Positions 45,698 to 54,429 of a stretch of DNA of 64,000 bases are shown piece after piece. Numbering within the stretch: position 1 is the stretch's first letter; every line of letters begins with the position of its first letter. The notes below the pieces were generated by a model. That model did no database searches and was not told the origin of the DNA. It saw only the letters and a program-made list of their open reading frames with translations. Source of the DNA: Bacteroidales bacterium (GTDB lineage: Bacteria; Bacteroidota; Bacteroidia; Bacteroidales; UBA932); assembly GCA_016290385.1 (NCBI GenBank), contig JAEETO010000002.1, positions 1-64,000 of the forward strand. Reading direction: 5' to 3'. Both the position numbers and the translations under genes were made by a program.

Positions 45698-46796
45698 ACC
45701 TCGCATCATCATCAGTGGCGGCGGAACGGGCGGACACATCTTCCCGGCCCTTTCCATCGCGAACTCGATCAAGGAAATCTGCCCCGAAGCGGAGATTCTC
45801 TTCGTGGGGGCGGAAGGCAAAATGGAAATGGAGCGCGTCCCGGCAGCCGGTTACAAGATCATCGGCCTCCCGGTGGCAGGCCTGCAGCGCAAGCTCTCGC
45901 TCCAGAATCTCGCACTTCCCGCCAAAGTAGCCACAAGCGTCCGCAAGGCGGGCGAAATCATCCGGGATTTCAAGCCGGACGTCGCCGTGGGCGTGGGTGG
46001 CTATGCCAGCGCACCGCTGCTGTGGAGTGCTTCCCACAAAGGCATCCCGTGCCTGATCCAGGAGCAGAATTCCTACGCCGGCCTGACCAACAAGATCCTC
46101 GCGAAACGCGCCGCCTGCATCTGCACGGCCTACGAGGGCATGGAGCGTTTCTTCCCGGCCGACCGCATCATCCTCACCGGCAATCCCATCCGGAAGGAGA
46201 TCGCCCCGGCCACCGAAGAGCAGCGTGCGGAAGGCTACCGTTTCTACGGGCTGGACCCGAAGAAGAAAACGCTCTTCGTCGTGGGTGGCAGCCTGGGCTG
46301 CGGCACCCTGAACCGGGTGATGCGCGACTGGGTGGAAAACCGGGCCGCCAAGGCGGACTACCAGGTCATCTGGCAGTGCGGCAAGTTCTACAAGAACGGA
46401 ATCGACGCCTTCATGGAAGGGCGCACGGTTCCCAACCTCGTCTATACCGATTTCATCCAGCGGATGGACCTGGCTTATGCCGTGGCGGACCTGCTGGTTT
46501 CCCGCGCGGGCGCCGGCACGATCTCGGAACTCTGCGTGGCGGGGAAAGCCACGATCTTCGTCCCCTCGCCCAATGTGGCGGAAGACCACCAGACGCACAA
46601 TGCGATGGCGCTGGTGGGCAAGGACGCGGCCCTGATGGTCCGTGACGCCGAGGCGGATGCGAAGCTGCTCGACACGGTCGAAGGGCTCATCGGCGACGAC
46701 GCCCGGCTGGCCGGACTGGAAAAGAATATCCTGAAGCTCGGAAAGAAGGATGCTTCGGAGGTGATTGCAAAGGAAGTTTTGAAACTGGTAAAATAG
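45690..46796 (+). CDS. murG: UDP-GlcNAc:lipid I GlcNAc transferase
   Basis: The 368-residue GT28 enzyme turns lipid I into lipid II. It has ISGGGTGGHIFPALSIAN at the N-terminus, GVGGYASAPLLWSA, IQEQNSYAGLTNKIL, and the UDP-GlcNAc-binding SRAGAGTISELCVAGK in the C-domain. It overlaps ftsW by 8 bp. Its stop codon runs straight into a REP-like hairpin (46797-46823) before murC, the only sizeable gap in this part of the cluster. Confidence 0.96.
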   Translation: MNKPRIIISGGGTGGHIFPALSIANSIKEICPEAEILFVGAEGKMEMERVPAAGYKIIGLPVAGLQRKLSLQNLALPAKVATSVRKAGEIIRDFKPDVAVGVGGYASAPLLWSASHKGIPCLIQEQNSYAGLTNKILAKRAACICTAYEGMERFFPADRIILTGNPIRKEIAPATEEQRAEGYRFYGLDPKKKTLFVVGGSLGCGTLNRVMRDWVENRAAKADYQVIWQCGKFYKNGIDAFMEGRTVPNLVYTDFIQRMDLAYAVADLLVSRAGAGTISELCVAGKATIFVPSPNVAEDHQTHNAMALVGKDAALMVRDAEADAKLLDTVEGLIGDDARLAGLEKNILKLGKKDASEVIAKEVLKLVK

Positions 46797-46823
46797 AGAT
46801 TCCCGGTCAAGCCGGGAATGACG
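46797..46823 (-). repeat. REP-like hairpin, copy 2, between murG and murC
   Basis: On the minus strand the arms ATTCCCGG and CCGGGAAT enclose the loop CTTGA, with the same GTC and CT flanks as copy 1 at 33907. The T-A pair in the stem replaces G-C of copy 1. It begins right after the murG stop and ends 1 bp before the murC ATG, so the hairpin could hinder or modulate murC translation or partly end transcription. Confidence 0.8.
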
Positions 46824-46824
46824 A

Positions 46825-48183
46825 ATGATGTATACGAATTATTATTTTATCGGAATCGGCGGGATCGGCATGAGTGCCATCGCACGGTACTTCAAGCACC
46901 GCGGGTTTGAAGTGTCTGGCTACGACCGTACGCCGTCGGCCCTTACGCACGCACTCGAAGGAGAGGGGATCGCCGTCCACTACGAGGATGACATCGACGC
47001 CATCCCGAAAGACATCGCCCATACCTTTGTCATCTATACGCCGGCGATTCCGGAAGAGCTCGGCGAACTCCAGCATGTCCGCAGCCACGGCTATGCCTTG
47101 TGCAAACGCTCGAAAGCCCTTGGCGAAATCGCGCGCGGCCAGGAATGCCTCGCCGTATCGGGCACCCATGGCAAGACCACGACCAGTACCCTCCTCGCCC
47201 ATATCCTGACCGCTTCGGGCGAAGGCTGCAACGCATTCCTGGGCGGCATCTCCAAGAATTACGACACCAACCTGCTGCTGAGCAAGAATCCGGTCCTGGT
47301 GGCCGAGGCCGACGAATTCGACCGCTCCTTCCTGCAGCTGCATCCCCATATCGCCGTGGTGACGGCCACCGACGCCGACCATCTCGACATCTACAACGAC
47401 CACGCCCATGTGATAGAGGCTTTCGGCCAGTTCACGGCCCAGGTCGACGCCGACGGCGCCGTCGTGGTCAAGCACGGCGTGGAAGTCCCGCTGGCCAATA
47501 CCACCGCAAAGGTCTTGCGCTATTCCTACGACAAGCCCTGCGACTTCTACGCTTCGGATATCCAGCCGATGGAAGGCGGACGCTTCGATTTCACCCTGAA
47601 CCATCCCGGCGGGCGCATCGAGCATTGCAGCGTCGGCATCCCGGGCTGGGTCAACGTGGAGAATGCCGTCGCCGCTGCGGCCGTCGCACTGCTTCACGGC
47701 ACCACCCCCGCGGCCATCCGGGCAGCCCTCGCTACGTTCCAGGGCGTCAAACGCCGTTTCGACATCCATGTCAACACCCCGCGCATCGCCTACGTAGATG
47801 ACTATGCCCACCATCCCAATGAGATCAAGGCGGCCATCAGTTCAATCCGCAACATCTTCCCCGGCAGGAAACTGCTCGGCATCTTCCAGCCGCACCTCTA
47901 TACCCGTACCCGCGACTTCGCCACAGAATTCGCCGAAGCGCTCAGCGGCCTCGACGCCCTGATCCTGCTTCCCATCTACCCGGCCCGCGAAGAACCCATC
48001 CCCGGCGTGAACGCCGAGCTCATCTTCGACCAGGTGACCCTCTCCGACAAAGTGCTGATTCCCAAGGAGCAGCTCTTGGACCACCTGAAGACCCGCGACA
48101 TCGACTGCCTGGTCAGCTTTGGCGCAGGCGACGTCGACCGCTTCATCGAACCCATCGAAAACTGGCTCAAGACCCTCGCATGA
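46825..48183 (+). CDS. murC: UDP-MurNAc:L-alanine ligase
   Basis: The 452-residue ligase adds the first amino acid to UDP-MurNAc. It has an N-terminal GIGGIGMSAIARYFKHRG, ATP loop AVSGTHGKTTTSTLLA, EADEFDRSFLQL and the late DDYAHHPNEIKAA. All Mur-ligase catalytic segments are intact. Its start follows directly behind a hairpin repeat, and its stop overlaps the ftsQ start by 4 bp (ATGA). Confidence 0.96.
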   Translation: MMYTNYYFIGIGGIGMSAIARYFKHRGFEVSGYDRTPSALTHALEGEGIAVHYEDDIDAIPKDIAHTFVIYTPAIPEELGELQHVRSHGYALCKRSKALGEIARGQECLAVSGTHGKTTTSTLLAHILTASGEGCNAFLGGISKNYDTNLLLSKNPVLVAEADEFDRSFLQLHPHIAVVTATDADHLDIYNDHAHVIEAFGQFTAQVDADGAVVVKHGVEVPLANTTAKVLRYSYDKPCDFYASDIQPMEGGRFDFTLNHPGGRIEHCSVGIPGWVNVENAVAAAAVALLHGTTPAAIRAALATFQGVKRRFDIHVNTPRIAYVDDYAHHPNEIKAAISSIRNIFPGRKLLGIFQPHLYTRTRDFATEFAEALSGLDALILLPIYPAREEPIPGVNAELIFDQVTLSDKVLIPKEQLLDHLKTRDIDCLVSFGAGDVDRFIEPIENWLKTLA

Positions 48184-48956
48184 TCAAGCGCATCCTTCTT
48201 ACCTCACTGATCGTACTGCTGTCGGGCGGCATGCTGGGCAGTTACTTCTATTTTACCGGCAGGCTTGTCGCGCAAGGAAGGCGGCAGGCGCGCTGCCAGA
48301 AAGTGGAAGTGATCCTGCTCGACTCGCTCCAGAGCAACATCGTGGACAAGAAGGAGTTGCACGGACTGCTTGCCCGGCAGAGCATCGGCCGGCCTGTCGA
48401 CAGCATCGACCTGCACCAGCTTGAAACGCAGGTCGGCGGCATGGGCGAGGTGGTCACCGCACAAGTCTATACCGCCAACGACCGGACCCTGGCCGTCAGG
48501 ATTACCCAGCGCAAGCCCGTAGTCCGGTTCGAAAAAGACGGGAATCGCTGGTACGCCGACCCGGAGGGATACCTGTTCCCGGTGCACAATGCCGTGGACG
48601 TTCCCGTCGTAACCGGATATCTTCCCTTCCAGCTGGAAAGCAATTACAAGGGCTTCGCTCCCGACGCGACGCGTGACTGGACCAGCGGGATGGTGGAACT
48701 GGCCCGATACATCGACGGAAAACCCGTGCTCAGGAACGAAATCACCCAGCTCGACATCGCCGCCAACGGTGACATCGTGCTCTACACCCGTGAGCCCGGA
48801 CCCTCCATCATCTTCGGTGACAGCGCCGACTATGTGACCAAGTTCCAGAAACTGGATGCCTGGTGGCGCTACATCAAGCCGCAAATGGAAGAAAACAAAC
48901 ACTACAAGACAATCAATCTAAAGTATAACCAACAGATAATTTGCAGGCAGCCATGA
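48180..48956 (+). CDS. ftsQ: FtsQ/DivIB-type cell division protein
   Basis: The 258-residue protein has a short cytoplasmic N-terminus, one membrane helix (ILLTSLIVLLSGGMLGSYFY) and a periplasmic POTRA-like plus beta domain (QVGGMGEVVTAQVYTANDRT, RITQRKPVVRFEKDGNRWY). The VRITQRKPVVRF segment is the usual post-POTRA strand of Bacteroidota FtsQ. It links FtsL and partners to the divisome. It overlaps both murC and ftsA by 4 bp. Confidence 0.9.
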   Translation: MIKRILLTSLIVLLSGGMLGSYFYFTGRLVAQGRRQARCQKVEVILLDSLQSNIVDKKELHGLLARQSIGRPVDSIDLHQLETQVGGMGEVVTAQVYTANDRTLAVRITQRKPVVRFEKDGNRWYADPEGYLFPVHNAVDVPVVTGYLPFQLESNYKGFAPDATRDWTSGMVELARYIDGKPVLRNEITQLDIAANGDIVLYTREPGPSIIFGDSADYVTKFQKLDAWWRYIKPQMEENKHYKTINLKYNQQIICRQP

Positions 48957-50377
48957 GCAAATACGCAGCAGCATTGGACTTCGGCAGCTCCAAGATCGCG
49001 CTGGCCGTCGGTGAGAAGACCGACAGCGGTGTCAGGATCGTGAGCTACCACGACGCCCCTTCGGCCGGCATCGAGAGCGGAGAGATCGTCAACGACTTCA
49101 AAGTCGAGGAGGTCGTCCGCGGGCTGGTCGACAAAGCGAAGGCCGATCTTCCGGAAGAGATCGGATCCTTCACCTTCGGCCTTTCGGGCAGAGTGCTTCA
49201 CAGCAAGACGCTCCCCGTCAAGATCACCCGTCGCGACCCTTCTTCCTATATTCTGGAAGAGGAAGTGCGCCAGATCACCAAGGCCCGCTACAAGACCGCG
49301 CTCGAAGGCGATGAGATCGTCTTCGAGGCCGTTCCCCAGAAGTACAGCACGGAAGACCGCATCGGCATCACCTACGACGAGATCATCGGCATGGTGGGCG
49401 GACAGATCGAAGTGGACTTCAAGCTCTTCACCGGACGCAAGTCGCTTCTCGACCGGCGGGTCAACATCCTCAAGAAACTGGAAATCATGCCCGGCAAGGC
49501 CATCCTGAACGCCATCGCTTCAGCCCGCGCCGTGCTGAGCCGTCCGGAAATGGAAAACGGCGTGGCGCTGGTGGACATCGGCAAAGGATCCACGGAAGTG
49601 GCCATCGTCAAAGACAACATCGTCCGCCATGTCGCCATCATCCCCTTCGGCGGCGAATCGGTGACCGGTGACATCAAGACCGTGGCCAACATCACCCGCG
49701 AATGGGCCGAGACGGTCAAGCTGCGTCACGGACGCTGCTGCGAAGAATACGCCATCGAGAACAAGAAACTGGTGCTCAAGAGCGAAAACGAGACCATCGA
49801 GGGCGAACTCGAGATGAGCCTGCTCATCCGGACGGTGGAAGCCCGCCTGAGCGAGATCCTCGATGCCGTCCGTTACGTCATCGAACAGTCGGGCTATGCC
49901 GGACGCATCGCGTCGGGCGTGGTCATCACCGGCGGCGTGAGCCATCACGAAGACCTGCTCCAGCTCGCCAGCGCCCTGCTCGGCCAGAAGGTCCGCCTGG
50001 CTGCGCCGCAGGGTTCGATCGACAACGGCAGCGTGGAAGACGCCTACGACGTGTATGCTTCCACGGCCGTCGGACTGGTACTTGAAACCCTCGACCCCAT
50101 GCTTTCGCATGCCATCGACATGAGCGAAGAAGCCAAGCCTGCCCAGCAGGCCGCCGCACAGAGCATCCAGGAGACCCTCTTCGAGACGGAGACCGAACCC
50201 GAGACCGTAGAACGCCCGCTTACCAAGCGCGAACGCAAGGAAGAAGAGCGCAAGGCAAAAGAAGAGCGCAAACGGCTCGAAAAGGAACGCAAGGCCGCCG
50301 AAGAAGAGCGGAAGAAGAAAGAGAAAAAGGGCCCGAGCTTCATCGATATGTTATTTTCTGACGACAACAACGCTTAA
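48953..50377 (+). CDS. ftsA: Actin-like divisome protein FtsA
   Basis: The start MSKYAAALDFGSSKIALAV is chosen because its ATG overlaps the ftsQ stop (ATGA) and fits family N-termini; a Met four codons earlier also exists. The 474-residue protein shows the actin-type phosphate loop DFGSSKIALAVG, ALVDIGKGSTEVAIV, and SGVVITGGVSHHEDLLQL. It anchors FtsZ to the membrane. The C-terminus is a long Lys/Glu-rich linker (KRERKEEERKAKEERKRLEK) ending in a short hydrophobic GPSFIDMLFSD, a likely amphipathic membrane-targeting helix. Confidence 0.95.
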   Translation: MSKYAAALDFGSSKIALAVGEKTDSGVRIVSYHDAPSAGIESGEIVNDFKVEEVVRGLVDKAKADLPEEIGSFTFGLSGRVLHSKTLPVKITRRDPSSYILEEEVRQITKARYKTALEGDEIVFEAVPQKYSTEDRIGITYDEIIGMVGGQIEVDFKLFTGRKSLLDRRVNILKKLEIMPGKAILNAIASARAVLSRPEMENGVALVDIGKGSTEVAIVKDNIVRHVAIIPFGGESVTGDIKTVANITREWAETVKLRHGRCCEEYAIENKKLVLKSENETIEGELEMSLLIRTVEARLSEILDAVRYVIEQSGYAGRIASGVVITGGVSHHEDLLQLASALLGQKVRLAAPQGSIDNGSVEDAYDVYASTAVGLVLETLDPMLSHAIDMSEEAKPAQQAAAQSIQETLFETETEPETVERPLTKRERKEEERKAKEERKRLEKERKAAEEERKKKEKKGPSFIDMLFSDDNNA

Positions 50378-50382
50378 GAGAT

Positions 50383-51648
50383 ATGGACGCAGATTTGATA
50401 CCTACCAACTGGGAAAAACGTGGTAACATCATCACCGTCGTCGGTGTGGGCGGCGGTGGCAACAATGCCGTTTCCTATATGTATTCCCTTGGGCTCAAGG
50501 ATGTCGATTTCGTGATTTGCAACACCGACACCCAGGCCCTGCAGCGGAGTCCTGTTCCCGCCAAACTCCAGATCGGCCCCATCCTGACCAAAGGCCTGGG
50601 CGCCGGTACCGACTACACGGTCGGCCGCCAGGCCGCCGAGGAATCGATCGAAGAGATCGGCAAGCTGTTCGCCGGCGACACGCAGATGGTCTTCGTGACC
50701 TGCGGCATGGGCGGTGGTACCGGCACCGGTGCGGCGCCGCTCGTGGCCAAGACGGCCAAGGAACTGGGCATGCTGACCGTCGGCGTGGTCACCGTTCCTT
50801 TCCGCGATGAAGGCAAGGAGGCGCTCTACCGTGCCATCGAAGGCATCAAGGAGCTCAGCAAGCATGTGGACAGCATCCTGGTGATCGACAACCAGAAGCT
50901 CTACCAGCTCTACGGCAAGATGAACATCTTCACCGCCTTCAACAAGGCCGACGAGGTCCTGGCGACGGCTGTCAAGAGCATCGCCGAGATCATCACCAGC
51001 AGCGGTTACATCAACGTGGACTTCGCCGACGTGAAGAAGGTCATGAAAAACAGCGGCGTCGCCATCATGGGCATCGGCGAGGCCGAGGGAGACGACCGTG
51101 CCATCAAGGCCGTCGAGATGGCCCTCAAGTCCCCGCTGCTGAACGACCTCAACCTGCGCAGCGTCAAGAACGCCCTGATCAACATCACTGCCAGCTCCGA
51201 CGAGGAGAACGGCATCTCGATGGAGGAACTCTCCCAGATCATGGAATTCACCTCGCAGTACACCGGCGCCACCATCAACTTCAAGCGCGGTATCGTCTTC
51301 GACGAATCGATGGGCAGCAAGATCAGCGTCACCATCATCGCCACCGGCTTCGAGATGTGGCAGCTACCGGTCATCGACGAGAACGAAGTCAACCGGGGCA
51401 ACCGGATCGAAGTCCCTTACGGCAAAGACCTGTTCCAGAACCGGAAGAAGGGCACACCCATCGCGCCCGACGACGGCAAGCTCCTCAACAAGAAGCGCGT
51501 GAGCGGCATCCCCGCCCTCATCGTAGAAGACGTCCGCCGCATCAAGGAGCTGGAAGAAGAGCCGGCCTGCATCCGTCGCGAGCGCATGCTGTCCCCTGAA
51601 AAAGCAAGTGTCCCCCAGGAAGTCAAGGAGACTTCCGCAAGCGAATAG
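50383..51648 (+). CDS. ftsZ: Tubulin-like division GTPase FtsZ
   Basis: The 421-residue protein has GVGGGGNNAVSYMYSLGL, the tubulin signature CGMGGGTGTGAAPLVAKTA, ICNTDTQAL, and the T7 region NVDFADVKKVMKN. It forms the Z-ring scaffold. After the core (to about residue 340) a C-terminal linker leads to a conserved-looking IKELEEEPACIRRERMLS, comparable with the PAYLRR-type FtsA-binding tail of other Bacteroidota. It closes the dcw cluster, 5 bp after ftsA and 4 bp before gltX. Confidence 0.97.
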   Translation: MDADLIPTNWEKRGNIITVVGVGGGGNNAVSYMYSLGLKDVDFVICNTDTQALQRSPVPAKLQIGPILTKGLGAGTDYTVGRQAAEESIEEIGKLFAGDTQMVFVTCGMGGGTGTGAAPLVAKTAKELGMLTVGVVTVPFRDEGKEALYRAIEGIKELSKHVDSILVIDNQKLYQLYGKMNIFTAFNKADEVLATAVKSIAEIITSSGYINVDFADVKKVMKNSGVAIMGIGEAEGDDRAIKAVEMALKSPLLNDLNLRSVKNALINITASSDEENGISMEELSQIMEFTSQYTGATINFKRGIVFDESMGSKISVTIIATGFEMWQLPVIDENEVNRGNRIEVPYGKDLFQNRKKGTPIAPDDGKLLNKKRVSGIPALIVEDVRRIKELEEEPACIRRERMLSPEKASVPQEVKETSASE

Positions 51649-51652
51649 AGCT

Positions 51653-53206
51653 ATGGAAAGACGACGCAGGGTCCGCTTCGCACCCAGCCCCACGGGGCCG
51701 CTCCACATGGGCGGTGTCCGCACGGCACTCTACAATTACCTCTACGCCAGACAGGCGGGCGGCGATTTCATTCTCCGCATCGAAGACACGGACTCCCAGC
51801 GTTTCGTGCCGGGGGCCGAGGAATACATCATCGAATCGCTCCGCTGGTGCGGCATCTTCCCCGACGAGGGAGTGGATGCAGACGGCAAAGTCGTGGAGGT
51901 CGCTTCGCCGAAGCACCCCCACGCTCCCTACCGCCAGTCGCAGCGCCGCGGCATCTACCGCAAGTATGCGGAAGAACTCGTGGCAAAAGGCTACGCCTAC
52001 TACGCGTTCGACACGGCCGAAGAACTGGCTGCCTTACGGACGGCGGCAGAGGCGGAAAAGAAGACTTTCACCTACAACTGGGAGACACGCGGTTCTTTGA
52101 AAAACTCGCTGACGCTGCCGGCCGACGAGGTCGCGCGCCGCGTGGCCGGAGAGACGGGCTGGACCATCCGTTTCAAGATTCCTGAAAACCGGATCGTGAA
52201 GATGGACGACATGATCCGCGGACACATCGAGGTCAACAGCAATACGCTGGACGACAAAGTTTTGTGGAAACGCGTGGACGAGCTGCCGACCTATCACCTG
52301 GCCAACATCGTGGACGACCATCTGATGGAAATCACCGAGGTTATCCGCGGCGAGGAATGGCTGCCTTCCCTGCCGCTGCACTATCTTCTGTATGAAGCCT
52401 TCGGCTGGCAGGACACGCAGCCGCGCTTTGCGCATCTGTCGCTGCTGCTCAAGCCGGACGGAAAGGGCAAGCTTTCGAAGCGCGACGGCGACCGGCTGGG
52501 ATTCCCGGTTTTCCCGCTTCGCTGGGTCAACGCCGAGGGCGAAGTGTCGCGCGGCTACCGCGAGGACGGTTATTATCCCGAAGCTTTCGTCAACATGCTG
52601 GCCTTCCTGGGCTGGAATCCGGGCACGGAGCAGGAGATCTTCTCGCTCGACGAGCTGGTGAAGGTGTTCACGCTGGAGCGTGTCATCAAATCGGGTGCTC
52701 GTTTCAATCCCGACAAGGCCAAGTGGTTCAACCAGGAATATCTCCGCATGCGGCCCATTGGGAAGTTGGTGGCGGAATTCCGCGCGTCGGAAGGCGAGCG
52801 CATCGCAGCCTTCAGCGACGATTATGTGGCCGGTGTGCTCGAGCTCATGCGCGAACGCGTCCACTTCCCCACCGAATTCCGCGAAGCGACCTGGTTCTTC
52901 TTCGAGGCCCCTACGGAGTATGACCCCGCGGCCGTCGCCAAGTTCTGGAAAGACGACATCCCGATGATTATCCCGCAGGTCCGCGATTTCATCGCCGGCA
53001 TCGAGCCCTTCACGAAAGAGCATGTCGGCGAATCGCTCGAAAACCTGATCCGCGAAAACGCCTGGCCCATGGGCAAAGTCATGAACACCCTCCGCCTCTT
53101 CCTCGTCGGAAAGTCGGTCGGCCCCGGCGTCGCCGAAATGATGGCCCTCATGGGCAAGCCCGAAGTCTTTCGGCGCATTGACAGAGGTATTGAAACGCTG
53201 AAATAA
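51653..53206 (+). CDS. gltX: Glutamyl-tRNA synthetase
   Basis: The start MERRRRVRFAPSPTGPLHMG is taken because it fits GltX N-termini and begins 4 bp after ftsZ. The 517-residue class I synthetase has the HIGH-type motif HMGG (residues 18-21), RIEDTDSQRF, and the KMSKS-type KLSKRDGDRLG. It charges tRNA-Glu, and perhaps tRNA-Gln if a GatCAB amidotransferase is present; none is seen here. It ends 1 bp before rpiB. Confidence 0.96.
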   Translation: MERRRRVRFAPSPTGPLHMGGVRTALYNYLYARQAGGDFILRIEDTDSQRFVPGAEEYIIESLRWCGIFPDEGVDADGKVVEVASPKHPHAPYRQSQRRGIYRKYAEELVAKGYAYYAFDTAEELAALRTAAEAEKKTFTYNWETRGSLKNSLTLPADEVARRVAGETGWTIRFKIPENRIVKMDDMIRGHIEVNSNTLDDKVLWKRVDELPTYHLANIVDDHLMEITEVIRGEEWLPSLPLHYLLYEAFGWQDTQPRFAHLSLLLKPDGKGKLSKRDGDRLGFPVFPLRWVNAEGEVSRGYREDGYYPEAFVNMLAFLGWNPGTEQEIFSLDELVKVFTLERVIKSGARFNPDKAKWFNQEYLRMRPIGKLVAEFRASEGERIAAFSDDYVAGVLELMRERVHFPTEFREATWFFFEAPTEYDPAAVAKFWKDDIPMIIPQVRDFIAGIEPFTKEHVGESLENLIRENAWPMGKVMNTLRLFLVGKSVGPGVAEMMALMGKPEVFRRIDRGIETLK

Positions 53207-53207
53207 A

Positions 53208-53639
53208 ATGAAAATTGGATTTGCATCGGATCATGCTGGATATGAATATAAACAGCAACTGATCGCATACTTGCGGCGGAAGGGATACTCCGTCGTCGAT
53301 TACGGGACGCATGGGACCGCCAGCGTCGACTACCCGGACTTTGCCCATGACCTTGCCCGCGGCATAGAAAGCGGCGAAGTCGACCGCGGCATCGCCCTCT
53401 GCGGCACCGGCAACGGCATGGCCATGACCCTCAACCACCACAAGGGAATCCGCGCCGGCCTCGCCTGGAACCGCGACATCGGCGCCCTCATCTCCCAGCA
53501 CAACAACGCCAACGTCCTCGTGATGCCCGCCCGGTTCATCACCCTGACCATGGCCAGACTGATTACCAGGACCTGGCTCGAAACCCCGTTTGAAGGTGGA
53601 AGACACCAGCGCCGCATCGACAAGATACCTTGTGCTTGA
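53208..53639 (+). CDS. rpiB: Ribose 5-phosphate isomerase B
   Basis: The 143-residue protein has MKIGFASDHAGYEYKQQLI and the active-site Cys in ALCGTGNGMAMTLNHHKGIR, the RpiB/LacAB signature. The conserved LAWN and HNNANVLVMPARFIT segments follow. It interconverts ribose-5-phosphate and ribulose-5-phosphate in the pentose phosphate pathway, supplying substrate for the prs product elsewhere in the window. The C-terminal end overlaps the truB frame if the earliest truB start is used. Confidence 0.95.
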   Translation: MKIGFASDHAGYEYKQQLIAYLRRKGYSVVDYGTHGTASVDYPDFAHDLARGIESGEVDRGIALCGTGNGMAMTLNHHKGIRAGLAWNRDIGALISQHNNANVLVMPARFITLTMARLITRTWLETPFEGGRHQRRIDKIPCA

Positions 53640-54429
53640 CGGATGCCCCGTCGAAGAAGGCATGCCCGCCTTCTTCGAGGCGCACCTCACGCATGACCTG
53701 GCGGATTACCCCGACGGGATCGTCCTCCCTTTGGACAAACCCTACCGCTGGACCTCCGCCGACCTCGTACGCAAATGCAAATTTACCCTGCAGAAACACT
53801 TTGGCCTCCGCAAGCTGAAAGTCGGCCACGCCGGCACCCTTGACCCGCTCGCCACGGGCTTGCTACTGGTGTGCATCGGCAAGGCCACCAAGCTTGCGGA
53901 GGCACTGCAGGCCTCTGAAAAAGAATACCTGGCCACCGTCGAATTCGGTGCTACCACTTCGTCTTTCGACCTGGAGCAGCCCATCGACCAGTATTTCCCC
54001 TATGAACACATCGACGAGGCGGCTGTCCGCGCCGTACTCCCGCAGTTCATCGGGCCCCAAGACCAGGTCCCTCCCCTCTTCTCGGCCAAGATCGTAGGCG
54101 GCCTGCGCGCCTACGAGTACGCGCGCAGCGGCGAGCCGGTCGAACTCAAGACCAACCGCATCGAAATCTACGACATCACACTCGAAGGATTTACACAGCA
54201 CAACGTGATGACAGGCGACAACTACGCCATCGACCCCGTCGTCCGCCACGTCCACAACTACCACACCTCCTCGACCAGCGACGGCACCCGCCCGGCGGCA
54301 TCTTTACGCATCCGCTGCTCCCGCGGCACCTACATCCGCTCCTTCGCCCGCGACCTCGGCCTCGCCCTCGGCTCCGGCGCCTACCTCACCGCCCTCCGCC
54401 GCACGGCCAGCGGCAACTTCCGCGTTTAA
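53590..54429 (+). CDS. truB: tRNA pseudouridine55 synthase
   Basis: The 279-residue protein has the TruB catalytic motif KVGHAGTLDPLATGLLLVC with the active Asp, preceded by LDKPYRWTSADLVRK. It makes pseudouridine 55 in the T-loop. Two starts are possible: this one overlaps rpiB by 50 bp, while a Met at 53662 (MPAFFEAHLTHDLADYP) would leave a 22-bp gap and lose 24 residues that no TruB needs. C-terminal SLRIRCSRGTYIRSFARDLG is also typical. It ends against the convergent GH20-like gene with a 4-bp overlap of stops. Confidence 0.93.
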   Translation: MKVEDTSAASTRYLVLDGCPVEEGMPAFFEAHLTHDLADYPDGIVLPLDKPYRWTSADLVRKCKFTLQKHFGLRKLKVGHAGTLDPLATGLLLVCIGKATKLAEALQASEKEYLATVEFGATTSSFDLEQPIDQYFPYEHIDEAAVRAVLPQFIGPQDQVPPLFSAKIVGGLRAYEYARSGEPVELKTNRIEIYDITLEGFTQHNVMTGDNYAIDPVVRHVHNYHTSSTSDGTRPAASLRIRCSRGTYIRSFARDLGLALGSGAYLTALRRTASGNFRV

